Source: Pantoea dispersa (GTDB lineage Bacteria; Pseudomonadota; Gammaproteobacteria; Enterobacterales; Enterobacteriaceae). Taken from it: 64,000 nt of DNA. Every line of letters starts with the position of its first letter. The stretch's first letter is position 1. This document shows, piece by piece, positions 44,881 through 55,433 of this stretch. The notes beneath the pieces were generated by a model, which worked only from the letters and a program-made list of their open reading frames with translations, did not search any database and was not told the origin of the DNA. The stretch is taken from the NCBI RefSeq assembly GCF_014155765.1, contig NZ_SCKT01000001.1, positions 930,001-994,000 on the forward strand, given 5' to 3'. Both the position numbers and the translations under genes were made by a program.

Positions 44881-45993
44881 ATGAAAAAAAGCATTCGCGC
44901 GTTCGCTTCACTCGCCCTCGTACTGGCGGCGTTCAGCCAGTCGGCCTTTGCAGTCGTCTATCCGCTGCCTCCAGCGAATAGTCGCCTGATTGGCGAAAAT
45001 ATTGAAATCACCGTGCCAGACGACAGCAAACTGCCGCTGGAAGCGTTTGCGGCGCAGTACCAGATGGGCCTCAGCAACATGCTGGAAGCCAATCCGGGCG
45101 TGGACGTTTACCTGCCAAAAGCAGGCACTAAAATGGTGATCCCGCAGCAGCTGATTCTGCCTGACGCACCGCGTGAAGGCATCGTGATCAACAGCGCCGA
45201 GATGCGTCTGTATTACTACCCGAAAGGCACCAAAACTGTCGTGGTGCTGCCGATCGGTATCGGCGAGCTGGGTAAAGATACGCCGGTTAACTGGACCACC
45301 GCGGTTGAGCGCAAGAAGAATGGTCCAACCTGGACGCCAACCAAAGCGATGCACGCAGAGTACGCGGCGCGCGGCGAGAGCATCCCGGCCGTGTTCCCGG
45401 CAGGTCCGGATAACCCGATGGGCCTGTACGCGCTGTACATTGGCCGTCTGTATGCGATTCACGGCACCAACGCCAACTTTGGTATCGGCCTGCGCGTGAG
45501 CCACGGCTGCGTGCGTCTGCGTGCGGACGACATCAAATGGCTGTTCGACAACGTGCCGGTCGGTACGCGCGTGCAGTTCATTGACCAGCCGGTTAAAGCC
45601 ACCGTTGAGCCAGACGGTTCGCGCTACATCGAGGTTCACAACCCGCTGTCGACCACCGAAGAGCAGTTCAACTCACGTGAACTGGTGCCAATCAGCCTGA
45701 CTTCTGCCGTGACCAAAGTGGTGGCCGATGCCAGCACCAATCAGGATGCCGTGAACAACGCCATCCAGGCACGTACCGGTATGCCGACCAAAATCAACGG
45801 TCAGCCGGGCGAAGCCCAGCCTGCGCCGGTGATGGTACAAGAGTCTTCTGACGCGATGCCGAAAGAAGAGCCGATGACGCCGCAGGGTGCCACCGCCGTC
45901 GCGCCACAGGCCGATGCGCAGCAGCCCGCTGAAGCCGCTCCGGTTGAGCAGGCCGCGCCGGCACAGCCTGCCAGCAACGGCAACAGCCTGTAA
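44881..45993 (+). CDS. ldtB: L,D-transpeptidase LdtB with long C-terminal tail
   Basis: A 370-residue periplasmic L,D-transpeptidase that attaches Braun lipoprotein to peptidoglycan. The signal peptide ends at SQSAFA. A LysM-like part and the YkuD domain follow, with the catalytic [10 protein letters not shown]. The match to E. coli LdtB (YbiS) is close up to [20 protein letters not shown], but E. coli ends after GMPVRLN. Here about 65 residues rich in Ala, Pro, Gln and Glu follow, a flexible tail. The ATG at 44881 is chosen for the signal peptide. Another in frame is at 44851, and neither has a good ribosome site. TATAAT at 44797-44802 may be the -10 box. Confidence 0.92.
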   Translation: MKKSIRAFASLALVLAAFSQSAFAVVYPLPPANSRLIGENIEITVPDDSKLPLEAFAAQYQMGLSNMLEANPGVDVYLPKAGTKMVIPQQLILPDAPREGIVINSAEMRLYYYPKGTKTVVVLPIGIGELGKDTPVNWTTAVERKKNGPTWTPTKAMHAEYAARGESIPAVFPAGPDNPMGLYALYIGRLYAIHGTNANFGIGLRVSHGCVRLRADDIKWLFDNVPVGTRVQFIDQPVKATVEPDGSRYIEVHNPLSTTEEQFNSRELVPISLTSAVTKVVADASTNQDAVNNAIQARTGMPTKINGQPGEAQPAPVMVQESSDAMPKEEPMTPQGATAVAPQADAQQPAEAAPVEQAAPAQPASNGNSL

Positions 45994-46012
45994 GGGTTTG
46001 CTGTCGATGATC

Positions 46013-46039
46013 AAGCCAGCCGCAGGGCTGGCTTTTTTA
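46013..46039 (+). terminator. Intrinsic terminator of ldtB
   Basis: AAGCCAGC, a short loop, GCTGGCTT, then a run of T (GCTTTTTTAT). It starts 20 bases after the ldtB stop and faces the convergent ZntB-like gene. Confidence 0.88.
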
Positions 46040-46091
46040 TTGCCCGATCGCCGGGATCATTGTGCGATAGTGTCGCGGTGCAGTTGCGCGC

Positions 46092-47117
46092 TCAATCGTG
46101 TGGTCGACGTAACGCCAGCCAGCCCGCCACCAGAGTAAACACCAGCACCACCAGCACTAACAGCAGAAAGCCGTGCGGATTGTTCGCCAGCGGAATGCCG
46201 CCCACGTTCATGCCAAAAAAACCGGCCACGATATTGATGGGCAGCGCCAGCACGGTGATTGAGGTGAGCAAAAACAGCGTTCGGTTGCTCTGCTCCATCA
46301 GGCGGGCAGCGATCTCCTCCTGCAGCAGGCGAATGCGCTCCATCAGGCTGGCAAGGTCGTTAAGCGCTACGCTGAACTCCTCGGTGAAAATCCGCAGCTC
46401 ACTGAGCGGTTCCCGGTTGAGCCAGTTTGGCGGCCGGTTAAGCAGGCGAAACAGCGCGGCCGGCTCCGGCGCCAGCAGCCGCTGGACGCGCAGCAGCATG
46501 CGGCGCAGATGGCCCAGCTCGCTGCGGTTGGCTTTGATCGCCGCGCTCAGCAGCCGCTCTTCTATCGCATCCACCGCCTGGCTGGAGCGCCGCACCACCT
46601 GCTCCAGCTGCACTTCCTGTTCGCCGAGCAGCCACAGCAGCATCGCATCAGGCGCGCTGAAGCACAGCCGATCAATCTGCTGATGCATACGTTCAATCAT
46701 GCCAACCGGGCGATAGCGCGCGCTGACCATCACCTGCGGCCGGCACCAGATCCACAGCGTCGCATTTTGCGTGTTGCGCTCCTCTTTACTGAAGGTGACG
46801 TCATTCAGCACCGCCAGCAGCGCATCGTTTTGCTGCGCCAGCCGGGTGCGCGGTGAGGCCGAATGAATCTCATCGAAAAAATCGTCATCTACGCTGAAAT
46901 GGTCCTGAACCCAGCGCTCGGCGCGGGCATGATTCAGGTTAATGTGCAGCCAGAGAAAGCAGCCGTCGGGTAGGGTGTGCCGCGCCAGCTGCGCGGCCTC
47001 GCGGGCGTTGAGCCGCTGTGGCGGCGCATCCGGGTTGAACAGGTAACCGTGAATCAGTCCGGCGACTTCGTTGTTGAAGTCGGGCAGCGAGGCAAGCGGC
47101 AGGACAGGCTGGAGCAT
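46092..47117 (-). CDS. CorA-family divalent cation transporter, ZntB-like
   Basis: A 341-residue member of the CorA/ZntB group, which moves zinc or other divalent cations. The long cytoplasmic N-terminus ends in a helical stalk (SQAVDAIEERLLSAAIKANR and SLMERIRLLQEEIAARLMEQ), then two C-terminal helices with the GMN pore motif in FFGMNVGGIPL. Similarity to E. coli ZntB is moderate, so the symbol is withheld. It is convergent with ldtB and divergent from the PiT gene. Confidence 0.87.
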   Translation of the reverse strand: MLQPVLPLASLPDFNNEVAGLIHGYLFNPDAPPQRLNAREAAQLARHTLPDGCFLWLHINLNHARAERWVQDHFSVDDDFFDEIHSASPRTRLAQQNDALLAVLNDVTFSKEERNTQNATLWIWCRPQVMVSARYRPVGMIERMHQQIDRLCFSAPDAMLLWLLGEQEVQLEQVVRRSSQAVDAIEERLLSAAIKANRSELGHLRRMLLRVQRLLAPEPAALFRLLNRPPNWLNREPLSELRIFTEEFSVALNDLASLMERIRLLQEEIAARLMEQSNRTLFLLTSITVLALPINIVAGFFGMNVGGIPLANNPHGFLLLVLVVLVFTLVAGWLALRRPHD

Positions 47118-47283
47118 AGCGGCGTGAAGATCCCAGAGCGGTCAGATCCACAGCCTGCGACAGGTCTGTTACAGCATGATGACAGCCCGCGCTGGCATCA
47201 TCATTCTGTCATACAAAACCCGTATCACACTGCAGTTAACGGGTGCCATTCGTGCATCGTTAATTCACCCCGGGGGGTGTGTT

Positions 47284-48891
47284 ATGGCTGAAAACAGTTT
47301 ACCTGCATCATCGTCCGCCAGCGGACGCCCTAATCTGCACCCGCGCAGCGGTCGCGCCTCGCGCGTGCTCTTTCTGCTGCTGCTGGTGGCCGGGCTGGTG
47401 TTCACCGGTATCAATCTGTTCAACGACGTGGAAGAGACCGGCGCGGTCGTCACCAGCTATACGCCGTTTCTGCTGCTCGGCGTGGCGCTGCTGATTGCGC
47501 TCGGCTTCGAGTTTGTTAACGGCTTCCACGATACCGCCAACGCCGTCGCCACGGTGATCTACACTCACTCGCTGTCGCCGGGCGTGGCGGTGGTCTGGTC
47601 CGGCTTGTGTAATTTCCTTGGCGTACTGCTCTCCAGCGGCGTGGTGGCGTTTGGCATTATTTCGCTGCTGCCGGTGGAGCTGATTCTGCAGGCGGGCAGC
47701 GGTCACGGTTTCGCCATGGTGTATGCGCTGCTGTGCTCGGCCATTGTCTGGAACCTCGGCACCTGGTATTTCGGCCTGCCCTCTTCCTCTTCGCACACGC
47801 TGATCGGCTCGATTATCGGCGTAGGCGTGGCGAATGCGCTGCTGCACGGCCGCAGTGGCACCAGCGGCGTCGACTGGGATCAGGCGGTTAAAGTCGGTTA
47901 CGCCCTGCTGCTGTCGCCGGTGATTGGCTTCATCTGCGCCGCCGTGCTGCTGCTGGCCATGAAGGCATTGGTACGCAATCGCCAGCTGTATCAGGCGCCG
48001 GAAGGTAATCAGCCGCCGCCAGCGTGGATTCGTGGCCTGCTGATCCTCACCTGTACCGGCGTCTCGTTTGCCCACGGCTCGAACGACGGTCAGAAAGGCA
48101 TGGGGCTGATTATGCTGATCCTGGTTGGCACCATGCCGATCGCCTATGCGCTCAACCGCTCGCTGCCGCCGGAGCAAATTCCGCGCGTGGCGGCGTTAAC
48201 TCAGGTGACCGAACAGCAGCTGCTGACGCTGCAGCCGCCGCCCGCCGCGATGCCGGCAGCGCGTGAGGTGCTGACGGAATATGTGCGCACCAGCCAGAAC
48301 CGGCCGCAGGTGCTGCCGGCGCTTGGCATGATGCTCGGCGATATCGGCGAACAGATTCGCCAGTACGGTTCGGTAGAAAATATCCCGGCGCAGGCGGTCA
48401 CCAACACGCGCAACGATATGTATCTCGCTTCGGAAACCATCAAGCATCTGCAATCGGCCAACGTCGCGCTGCCGGAGGAGACGGCGCGCAACCTGACGGC
48501 GGTGAAGCACGAGCTGGACGCGGCTACGCGCTTTATCCCGATGTGGGTCAAAGTGGTGGTGGCGATTGCGCTGGGTCTCGGCACCATGGTCGGCTGGCGC
48601 CGGATTGTGGTTACGGTGGGTGAGCGCATCGGCAAAACCCATCTCACCTATGCACAAGGTGCCAGTGCGGAGCTGGTGGCGATGGCCACCATTGGCGCGG
48701 CCGATGCCTTTGGTTTACCGGTGTCGACCACCCATGTGCTGTCGTCCGGCGTGGCCGGTACCATGGCGGCTAACCGATCTGGCCTGCAGCTCGCCACCCT
48801 GCGCAATCTGGCGCTGGCGTGGGTGCTGACGCTGCCGGTATCAGTGCTGCAGTCAGGGCTGCTGTATGCGCTGTTTATTCATCTGGCCTGA
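47284..48891 (+). CDS. Inorganic phosphate transporter, PiT family
   Basis: A 535-residue phosphate:proton (metal-phosphate) symporter. The paired PiT signatures are GFHDTANAVATVIYT in the first half and FAHGSNDGQKGMGLIML and TTHVLSSGVAGTM in the second. NLGTWYFGLPSSSSHTLIG is strongly conserved with E. coli PitA. A longer central soluble loop (about residues 290-400) and a 30-residue N-terminal tail differ from PitA. The start at 47284 follows GGGGGGTG. Its last 17 bases overlap the convergent MFS gene. Confidence 0.92.
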   Translation: MAENSLPASSSASGRPNLHPRSGRASRVLFLLLLVAGLVFTGINLFNDVEETGAVVTSYTPFLLLGVALLIALGFEFVNGFHDTANAVATVIYTHSLSPGVAVVWSGLCNFLGVLLSSGVVAFGIISLLPVELILQAGSGHGFAMVYALLCSAIVWNLGTWYFGLPSSSSHTLIGSIIGVGVANALLHGRSGTSGVDWDQAVKVGYALLLSPVIGFICAAVLLLAMKALVRNRQLYQAPEGNQPPPAWIRGLLILTCTGVSFAHGSNDGQKGMGLIMLILVGTMPIAYALNRSLPPEQIPRVAALTQVTEQQLLTLQPPPAAMPAAREVLTEYVRTSQNRPQVLPALGMMLGDIGEQIRQYGSVENIPAQAVTNTRNDMYLASETIKHLQSANVALPEETARNLTAVKHELDAATRFIPMWVKVVVAIALGLGTMVGWRRIVVTVGERIGKTHLTYAQGASAELVAMATIGAADAFGLPVSTTHVLSSGVAGTMAANRSGLQLATLRNLALAWVLTLPVSVLQSGLLYALFIHLA

Positions 48892-50074
48892 TAGGCTCTG
48901 AAGACTGCTGGTGCAGGCGCAGCGTAATCAGGAACGCGCCCAGCACCATCAGTGCCGCCGCCAGATACACCGACTGCATGCCCCAGTGGCCGATCAGCAG
49001 CCCGGCCACCGGTCCGGTCAGTCCCAGCCCCAAATCGAGAAACGCCGAATAGGTACCGAGCGCCGATCCCTGATCCTGCTGCTGCACCCGCTTCACCGCT
49101 TCCACACCCAGTGTCGGGAACACCAGCGAGAAGCCGCCGCCGGTGAGAAATGCGCCGATATCCACCAGCCAGCTGCTGTCCGCCTGCCAGATCAGCAGCA
49201 GACCGGCGGCTTCCAGCACGAAGGAGATCAGCGAGACCTGCAGCCCGCCGAAGCGCGTGATATAGCGCCCGCACGCCAGCCGTACCAGCACGAAACCGAG
49301 GCTGAACAGCGTCAGCGCGAACGCCGCGCCGCTCCAGTCGCGACTGGCGAAATAAAGGGTAATGAAGGTGGAGATCACGCCAAAGCCGATGGTGCCAAAT
49401 CCCAGCGCCAGGCCAAACAGCCAGACACGGCTGACCACGCGATGAAACGGAATGCGCACGCCGGCGCTGACGCTGACCGCCGGCTTGCCGGAGGCCATCC
49501 AGAAGCCGATCGCCCCCATTAGCGCGACCAGACCGGCAAAGCCGCTGATGCCAAAAATCTGATTCAGCAGCACGCCCAGCGGCGCACCAATCGCCATGGC
49601 AAAGTAAGTCGCGACGCCGTTCCACGAAATGACTCGCGCGGTTTGCCGCGGGCCGACAATATTCATGCCCCACAGCGTCGAGCCGGTACTGCTGAAACTT
49701 TCCCCGACGCCGAGGAACAGCCGCCCCAGCGCCAGCAACGTCAGGCTCAGCAGCGGCGCACCGCTGCACAGCGCGGCAATGATCGACAGCACGCCGCTCA
49801 TGCCGCAGCACACCAGCCCCATCATCACCACGCGTTTCGGGCCGTAGCGATCGGCCAGCCGGCCAGAGTGCGGGCGACTGAGCAGCGTGGCGAAATATTG
49901 CAGACTGATGATCAGCCCGGCGATAAACGAGCTGAAGCCCAGCTGGTTATGCACAAACCCCGGCAGCACCGCCAGCGGCAACCCGACGGACAGGTAGCAA
50001 AAGAAGGTGAAAACGATGACGGAGAGGATGCGTTTATTTAACTGAGCATTACTCAGTACAGCGGCGTCAGACAT
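48875..50074 (-). CDS. MFS transporter of the YfcJ/YhhS type
   Basis: A 399-residue 12-span major facilitator, similar to E. coli YfcJ and YhhS along its length (YLSVGLPLAVLPGFVHNQLG, RPHSGRLADRYGPKR, SLVFPTLGVEAVKRV). Its role is unknown. YhhS has been linked to glyphosate export and arabinose efflux. It lies 174 bases after dusC on the same strand. No clear ribosome site was found. Confidence 0.88.
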   Translation of the reverse strand: MSDAAVLSNAQLNKRILSVIVFTFFCYLSVGLPLAVLPGFVHNQLGFSSFIAGLIISLQYFATLLSRPHSGRLADRYGPKRVVMMGLVCCGMSGVLSIIAALCSGAPLLSLTLLALGRLFLGVGESFSSTGSTLWGMNIVGPRQTARVISWNGVATYFAMAIGAPLGVLLNQIFGISGFAGLVALMGAIGFWMASGKPAVSVSAGVRIPFHRVVSRVWLFGLALGFGTIGFGVISTFITLYFASRDWSGAAFALTLFSLGFVLVRLACGRYITRFGGLQVSLISFVLEAAGLLLIWQADSSWLVDIGAFLTGGGFSLVFPTLGVEAVKRVQQQDQGSALGTYSAFLDLGLGLTGPVAGLLIGHWGMQSVYLAAALMVLGAFLITLRLHQQSSEPIRPDE

Positions 50075-50248
50075 GGAAGATGGCGTCAGAAACGTGGTGA
50101 AAGCGAAGATTCACTATACCGGTTAGCAGACTAAGGATCGCGGCTTTTTTTGTTATAAAACATGGCGGCAGCGCACGCTTTCACCGGATGATCGCTGGCT
50201 TGCCCGTTAACGCGGCGGACCTGACGGTTCAGGTACCACCGCTCAGGT

Positions 50249-51211
50249 TCAGATGCAGGACACCTGGGCCATGCGTGCGGCATGGCGTTCGATGGCGCTG
50301 GCGATCTCGGCGGAGACACGCAGCGTGCGGATCTCGCTGAACAGGCCGTCGGCCTCATGGTAGGCTTTGCGCAGATAGCCCAGCCACTGCTTGATGCGCG
50401 CCACGTGATAATTGCCGGTATCACCCTGCTTTTCCAGCTGGGTGTAGCGCAGCAGCAGCTCAACCACCTGCGACCACGGCATCGGGGCTTCGTTGTATTT
50501 CACCACGCGCCCCAGGTTAGGCACATTGAGCGCGCCGCGCCCGAGCATGACCGCGTCGCAGCCGGTAATGCGCAGGCAATCCTGCGCATCCTGCCAGTCC
50601 CAGATTTCGCCGTTGGCGATCACCGGAATTGTCAGACGCTGGCGAATCTCACCAATCGCCTGCCAGTTGATGCTCTCTGCGCGATAGCCGTCCTCTTTGG
50701 TCCGGCCATGCACCACCAGCTCGCTGGCACCGGCCTGCTGCACCGCATCGGCGATCTCGAAACGCCGCGCGCCCGAATCCCAGCCGAGCCGCACTTTCAC
50801 CGTGACCGGCAGATGAGCGGGCACCGCCTCGCGCATCGCTTTGGCACCGCGATAGATCAGCTCCGGATCTTTCAGCAGCGTCGCACCGCCGCCGCTGCCG
50901 TTCACCAGCTTCGACGGGCAGCCGCAGTTGAGGTCAACGCCCCACGAACCCAGCTCCACCGCGCGTGCAGCGTTTTCTGCCAGCCACTCAGGATACTGGC
51001 CCAGCAGCTGCATGCGCACGCGCGTGCCGGAGGGCGTCCGGCTGTGATGGTGCAGTTCCGGACACAAACGGTAGAAGGATTTTACCGGCAGCAGCTGATC
51101 GACCACGCGTAAAAACTCAGTGACGCACAGGTCATAGTCATTCACACCGGAGAGCAGTTCACGTACCAGCGAATCCAGTACGCCTTCCATAGGCGCCAGT
51201 AAAACCCGCAT
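50249..51211 (-). CDS. dusC: tRNA-dihydrouridine(16) synthase DusC
   Basis: A 320-residue FMN enzyme that reduces uridine 16 of tRNAs. The N-terminus [20 protein letters not shown], the catalytic cysteine region [17 protein letters not shown] and [10 protein letters not shown] match DusC. The start at 51211 lies four bases after the rhlE stop, so the two genes form an operon. In E. coli dusC follows yohF, so its place next to rhlE here marks the join of two ancestral gene blocks. Confidence 0.95.
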   Translation of the reverse strand: MRVLLAPMEGVLDSLVRELLSGVNDYDLCVTEFLRVVDQLLPVKSFYRLCPELHHHSRTPSGTRVRMQLLGQYPEWLAENAARAVELGSWGVDLNCGCPSKLVNGSGGGATLLKDPELIYRGAKAMREAVPAHLPVTVKVRLGWDSGARRFEIADAVQQAGASELVVHGRTKEDGYRAESINWQAIGEIRQRLTIPVIANGEIWDWQDAQDCLRITGCDAVMLGRGALNVPNLGRVVKYNEAPMPWSQVVELLLRYTQLEKQGDTGNYHVARIKQWLGYLRKAYHEADGLFSEIRTLRVSAEIASAIERHAARMAQVSCI

Positions 51212-51215
51212 ACCG

Positions 51216-52622
51216 TTACGCGTTCCCGTTGCTCTTCGCTGCCGGACGACGTGAGCGCGCCGGTTTACCCGCGTTGCCTGCCGCCGGGCCGTTGTTGCCC
51301 GGACGACGCGGTGCACGCGCCTCGCCCTGTGGACGCGCGCCGCCGTTACCGGCGCTGGCACGCTGACCATTGCCGCCGCTGCGGCTGCGCGGTGCGTCAG
51401 CACCCTGCCCCGGCGCGCGGCCCTGGCCACGTCCGCGTGGCTGCTGCTGACGGCCATTCTGAATCGGCTCCGCCTTGATGCTCGGATCCGGCTCAAAGCC
51501 CGGCAGCGCAATGCGCGGAATTTCCCGCTTCAGCAGGCGCTCGATATCACGCAGCAGCTTGTGCTCGTCCACGCACACCAGCGACAGCGCAGCACCGGTG
51601 GCCGCGGCACGACCGGTACGGCCGATGCGGTGCACGTAATCTTCCGCCACGTTCGGCAGCTCGTAGTTGACCACGTGCGGCAGCTCTTCGATATCCAGAC
51701 CGCGCGCGGCAATATCCGTTGCCACCAGCACGCGAATGCCGCCGGTTTTGAAGTCGGCCAGCGCACGGGTACGCGCGCCCTGGCTCTTATTGCCATGGAT
51801 CGCGGCGGCAGTGATGCCATCTTTGTTGAGCTGCTCAGCGAGGTGGTTAGCACCGTGCTTGGTGCGGGTGAACACCAGCACCTGCTGCCAGTTGTCGCGA
51901 CCAATCATCAGCGACAGCAGTTCCCGTTTGCGCTTCTTATCGACAAAATGCACCTGCTGCGACACCTGCTCGGAAGCGGTGTTGCGGCGTGCCACTTCCA
52001 CCTGTTCCGGGTTGGTGAGCAGTTTTTCCGCCAGCGCTTTGATCTCGTCCGAGAAGGTGGCAGAGAACAGCAGGTTCTGCCGTTTGGCCGGCAGTTTTGC
52101 CAGCACGCGGCGAATGTCGTGGATAAAGCCCATGTCGAGCATACGATCCGCTTCGTCCAGCACCAGGATTTCCACCTGCGACAGATCGACCGCGTTCTGG
52201 TGCGCCAGATCGAGCAGACGCCCCGGCGTGGCGATCAGTACATCAACGCCGCCGCGCAGTTTCATCATCTGCGGATTAATGCTGACGCCGCCGAACACCA
52301 CCAGCGAACGCATGTTGAGGTACTGGCTGTATTCACGTACGTTTTCGCCAACCTGCGCCGCCAGTTCACGGGTTGGAGTGAGGATCAGCGCACGTACCGG
52401 ACGGCGACCGCGCGCCGCTGCCGGTTTTTCTGACAGACGCTGCAGCAGAGGCAGCGTGAAACCGGCGGTTTTACCCGTGCCGGTCTGGGCGCTCGCCAGC
52501 AGGTCACGACCGGCCAGCACCACGGGAATCGCCTGACGCTGGATTGGCGTCGGTTCACGGTAGCCCTGTTCTGCTACCGCACGCAAAATATCGGCATTCA
52601 AGCCGAGAGAGTCAAAAGACAT
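51216..52622 (-). CDS. rhlE: DEAD-box RNA helicase RhlE
   Basis: A 468-residue ATP-dependent RNA helicase that acts in ribosome assembly and RNA decay. Q motif [10 protein letters not shown], Walker [17 protein letters not shown], and the motif VI sequence HRIGRTGRA are present. The C-terminal 80 residues are a basic, Gly/Arg/Pro-rich unstructured tail ([12 protein letters not shown]), typical for RhlE and involved in RNA binding. The 5' leader contains a 21-base palindrome (52686-52706). Confidence 0.96.
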   Translation of the reverse strand: MSFDSLGLNADILRAVAEQGYREPTPIQRQAIPVVLAGRDLLASAQTGTGKTAGFTLPLLQRLSEKPAAARGRRPVRALILTPTRELAAQVGENVREYSQYLNMRSLVVFGGVSINPQMMKLRGGVDVLIATPGRLLDLAHQNAVDLSQVEILVLDEADRMLDMGFIHDIRRVLAKLPAKRQNLLFSATFSDEIKALAEKLLTNPEQVEVARRNTASEQVSQQVHFVDKKRKRELLSLMIGRDNWQQVLVFTRTKHGANHLAEQLNKDGITAAAIHGNKSQGARTRALADFKTGGIRVLVATDIAARGLDIEELPHVVNYELPNVAEDYVHRIGRTGRAAATGAALSLVCVDEHKLLRDIERLLKREIPRIALPGFEPDPSIKAEPIQNGRQQQPRGRGQGRAPGQGADAPRSRSGGNGQRASAGNGGARPQGEARAPRRPGNNGPAAGNAGKPARSRRPAAKSNGNA

Positions 52623-52685
52623 GCAGGTGTATTACTCCGAACCGCCCTGATCGCGCTGCGCGATGTAGTTTTCAGGGGGGATATG

Positions 52686-52706
52686 ACGCAGCCTCGAGGC
52701 CTGCGT
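52686..52706 (-). promoter_or_regulatory. Palindrome in the rhlE leader or promoter
   Basis: ACGCAG, CCTCGAGG core, CTGCGT: an almost perfect 21-base palindrome 64-84 bases before the rhlE ATG. It could be an operator or an RNA hairpin. No known regulator is assigned. Confidence 0.35.
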
Positions 52707-52812
52707 GTGAAAAGGGCACAAACTACCATGCGTAAGAGCGGCAGTGTAGCAGCTTTCCGCAAGAACCGCGACCAGCAAAACGTGAGGGCGATGGGCCGCT
52801 GCGCGGTAGCGC

Positions 52813-52845
52813 ATAAAAAAGGAGCCGCAGTGGGCTCCTCTTTTC
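52813..52845 (-). terminator. Intrinsic terminator of ybhQ
   Basis: On the minus strand GGAGCC, a 6-base loop, GGCTCC, then TTTTTT: a textbook terminator starting about 17 bases after the ybhQ stop. Confidence 0.88.
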
Positions 52846-52861
52846 TTGCTGGCACGTCCGC

Positions 52862-53254
52862 TTAGCTGCGTTTTTTCTGCACGCGCTGCGGTGGCTCTTT
52901 GGCCAGCAGCGACACCAGCGCCGGGCCCACCAGCATTACCACGCCCAGACAACCAATCAGCAGATTGTTGTGGATGAAGCGTGAAATCAGGAACAGCGTC
53001 AGCATCGCCGCGCCGAAGTAGTATGTCGTCGTCACTTCTTCCAGAGAGTCACCAAAGCGGCGCAAACGGGCACTACGCTGCAGGGCCAGCATGGTGATGA
53101 ACACCAGCGCATAAGCTGCCACCAGGGTACTGCTCACTTCGACCAGTGCCTTATGTTTCCAGCCCCACACCAGCGCCGCGATCACCAGCAGGTGGGTCGC
53201 AATATGCAGGCAGGTTTGACCGGTAACAATCTGAACACGATTAGACCATTTCAT
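52862..53254 (-). CDS. ybhQ: Inner-membrane protein YbhQ
   Basis: A 130-residue membrane protein with four predicted helices, similar to E. coli YbhQ (MKW-R opening, LEEVTTTYYFGAAMLTLFLISR, GPALVSLLAK). Function unknown. The ATG at 53254 agrees with the family, and the frame to 53332 is not conserved. It is divergent from ybhP and ends in a clear terminator. Confidence 0.9.
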   Translation of the reverse strand: MKWSNRVQIVTGQTCLHIATHLLVIAALVWGWKHKALVEVSSTLVAAYALVFITMLALQRSARLRRFGDSLEEVTTTYYFGAAMLTLFLISRFIHNNLLIGCLGVVMLVGPALVSLLAKEPPQRVQKKRS

Positions 53255-53430
53255 TCTCTTCTCCTGGCAGACCCAACAGGTCGCCCAAGTGTATCTGACC
53301 GCAGCCAGACGGATTTCCTCAATGTAAAGCAAATTTCGGATAACACCCTAATTTTCTGTCTCCAGCACCACCCATTTGTGACAAAGACTACACTTTGTTC
53401 TGTTGATGATGAAAAGGAGCGCGTCGCAGT

Positions 53431-54192
53431 ATGCCACAAAATACGCAAGGATCTTCATTTAAAGTCCTGACGATCAATACCCATAAGGGGTTCACCAGCT
53501 TTAACCGTCGCTTTATCCTGCCGGAACTGCGCGACGCAGTGCGCGCGACCTCGGCGGATATCGTCTTTTTACAGGAAGTGATGGGCACGCACGCCATCCA
53601 CTCCGCACACATTAAAAACTGGCCGGAAAATTCGCACTACGAATACCTTGCCGACACCATGTGGCACGATTTCGCTTACGGCCGCAACGCGGTCTATCCC
53701 GAGGGCCATCACGGCAACGCGATACTGTCACGCTTTCCGATCACCGAATACCAAAACCGCGATATTTCTGTCGCTGGCAGTGAGAAACGCGGCATGTTGC
53801 ACTGCCAGATCAGCCTGCCGGATCGGCCGGAACCGATTCATACGTTGTGCGTGCACCTCGGCCTGAAAGAGAAGCATCGTCTGGCGCAGATGCGCATGAT
53901 GTGTGAACTGATTGAGTCGCTGCCACCGGATGCGCCCCTGGTGGTAGCCGGCGATTTTAATGACTGGCAGGTACGCGCTAATCGATTTTTACAGCGCGGA
54001 GCCGGTCTGCAGGAGGTGTTTAGCATGAAAAACGGTCGCCCGGCACGCACCTTCCCGGCGCGCTTTCCGCTGCTGCGTCTTGATCGCATTTATATCCGTA
54101 ATGCGTCGGTGAGCCAGCCGTGGGCGTTGCCGGTGAAACCCTGGTCACATCTGTCCGATCATGCCCCGCTGGCCGTGGAGATCTTTCTATGA
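53431..54192 (+). CDS. ybhP: Endonuclease/exonuclease/phosphatase family protein YbhP
   Basis: A 253-residue metal-dependent phosphodiesterase-fold protein (EEP family). Motifs are [18 protein letters not shown] with the metal-ligand glutamate, VVAGDFNDW and the terminal SDHAPLAVE. The stop overlaps the clsB start in an ATGA junction, so it is the first gene of ybhP-clsB-ybhN, the same order as in E. coli. Its partnership with a cardiolipin synthase suggests a lipid or phosphodiester substrate. AAGGAG is present upstream. Confidence 0.94.
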   Translation: MPQNTQGSSFKVLTINTHKGFTSFNRRFILPELRDAVRATSADIVFLQEVMGTHAIHSAHIKNWPENSHYEYLADTMWHDFAYGRNAVYPEGHHGNAILSRFPITEYQNRDISVAGSEKRGMLHCQISLPDRPEPIHTLCVHLGLKEKHRLAQMRMMCELIESLPPDAPLVVAGDFNDWQVRANRFLQRGAGLQEVFSMKNGRPARTFPARFPLLRLDRIYIRNASVSQPWALPVKPWSHLSDHAPLAVEIFL

Positions 54193-55433
54193 ATTTCAGC
54201 TGGCGCGAAGGTAACCAGCTGCGACTGCTGGAAAATGGCGATCAATTCTTTCCGCGCGTCTCCGGCGCGATCCAGCGCGCCCAGCGTACGCTGCTGCTGG
54301 AGACGTTTATCCTGTTTGAAGATGAGGTCGGTAAGGCGCTGCACCGCGATCTGCTGGCCGCCGCGCAGCGCGGTGTTAAGGTGGAAGTGATGGTGGATGG
54401 CTACGGCTCGCCGGATCTTTCCACCCAGTACATCAACAGCCTGACCGAAGCAGGCGTGCGCTTTATCTATTACGATCCGCGCCCGCTGGTGATGGGCATG
54501 CGCACCAACGTGTTCCGCCGTCTGCATCGCAAAATTGTGGTGATTGATGAGGAGATTGCGTTTGTTGGCGGTATCAATTTCTCCGCCGAGCACAACACCG
54601 ATTACGGGCCGGAAGCCAAGCAGGATTACGCCGTGGAGGTGAAAGGGCCGGTGGTGCGGGACATCGCACGCTATGTACAGCAGGCGATCGGCAGCGAACA
54701 GGTGACGCGCCGCTGGTGGGGCGCGCGCTCCCAGCGCCTGGCGGTGAACGCCCTGCCCGGGGATGCGCAGGTGCTGTTTGTCTACCGCGATAACGATGAG
54801 CACCGCGACGACATCGAACAGCACTATCTCGATATGCTGCGCAAGGCGAAGCAGGATGTGATTATCGCCAACGCCTACTTCTTCCCCGGCTATCGCCTGC
54901 TGCGGGAAATGCGCAGTGCGGCTCAGCGCGGTGTGCGCGTGCGGCTGATTGTGCAGGGTGAACCGGACATGCCGATTGTCAAAGTCGGCGCCGAGCTGCT
55001 GTACAACTATCTGGTGGATGCTGGCGTTGAAGTGTACGAGTACTGCCGTCGCCCGTTACATGGCAAAGTGGCGGTGCAGGATCAGCAGTGGTCAACGGTG
55101 GGTTCCAGCAACCTCGACCCGCTCAGCCTGTCGCTGAATCTCGAAGCCAACCTGATCATTCACGACCACGCCTTCAACCAGACGCTGCGCGATAACCTTG
55201 AGCAGCTGCTGGCTGCGGACTGCGTGCGCGTCGATGAAGACAAGCTGCCGCCGCGCACCTGGTGGCAGCTGACCAAGAGCGTCATCGTGTTCCATTTCCT
55301 GCGCCATTTCCCGGCCATCGCCGGCTGGCTGCCTGCCCATACGCCCCATTTGTCTCAGGTCGATCCGCCGGTGCAGCCGGAAATGGAAACCCAGGACCGG
55401 GTTGAAGCCGATAACGAAGGAGCGAAACCCTGA
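54189..55433 (+). CDS. clsB: Cardiolipin synthase B
   Basis: A 414-residue phospholipase-D-fold enzyme that makes cardiolipin at the inner membrane. The two HKD motifs are [16 protein letters not shown] and [18 protein letters not shown]. Length agrees with E. coli ClsB (413). It is coupled to ybhP upstream (ATGA) and to ybhN downstream (TGATG). The frame open upstream to 54120 lies inside ybhP and is not used. Confidence 0.96.
   Translation: MNFSWREGNQLRLLENGDQFFPRVSGAIQRAQRTLLLETFILFEDEVGKALHRDLLAAAQRGVKVEVMVDGYGSPDLSTQYINSLTEAGVRFIYYDPRPLVMGMRTNVFRRLHRKIVVIDEEIAFVGGINFSAEHNTDYGPEAKQDYAVEVKGPVVRDIARYVQQAIGSEQVTRRWWGARSQRLAVNALPGDAQVLFVYRDNDEHRDDIEQHYLDMLRKAKQDVIIANAYFFPGYRLLREMRSAAQRGVRVRLIVQGEPDMPIVKVGAELLYNYLVDAGVEVYEYCRRPLHGKVAVQDQQWSTVGSSNLDPLSLSLNLEANLIIHDHAFNQTLRDNLEQLLAADCVRVDEDKLPPRTWWQLTKSVIVFHFLRHFPAIAGWLPAHTPHLSQVDPPVQPEMETQDRVEADNEGAKP

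Noticed and set aside
50131-50463. A 110-codon minus-strand frame over the end of dusC ending in MFYNKKSRDP
   Set aside because: It mostly overlaps dusC in another frame. The T-rich stretch at 50144-50150 looked like a terminator but I could not pair a stem with it.
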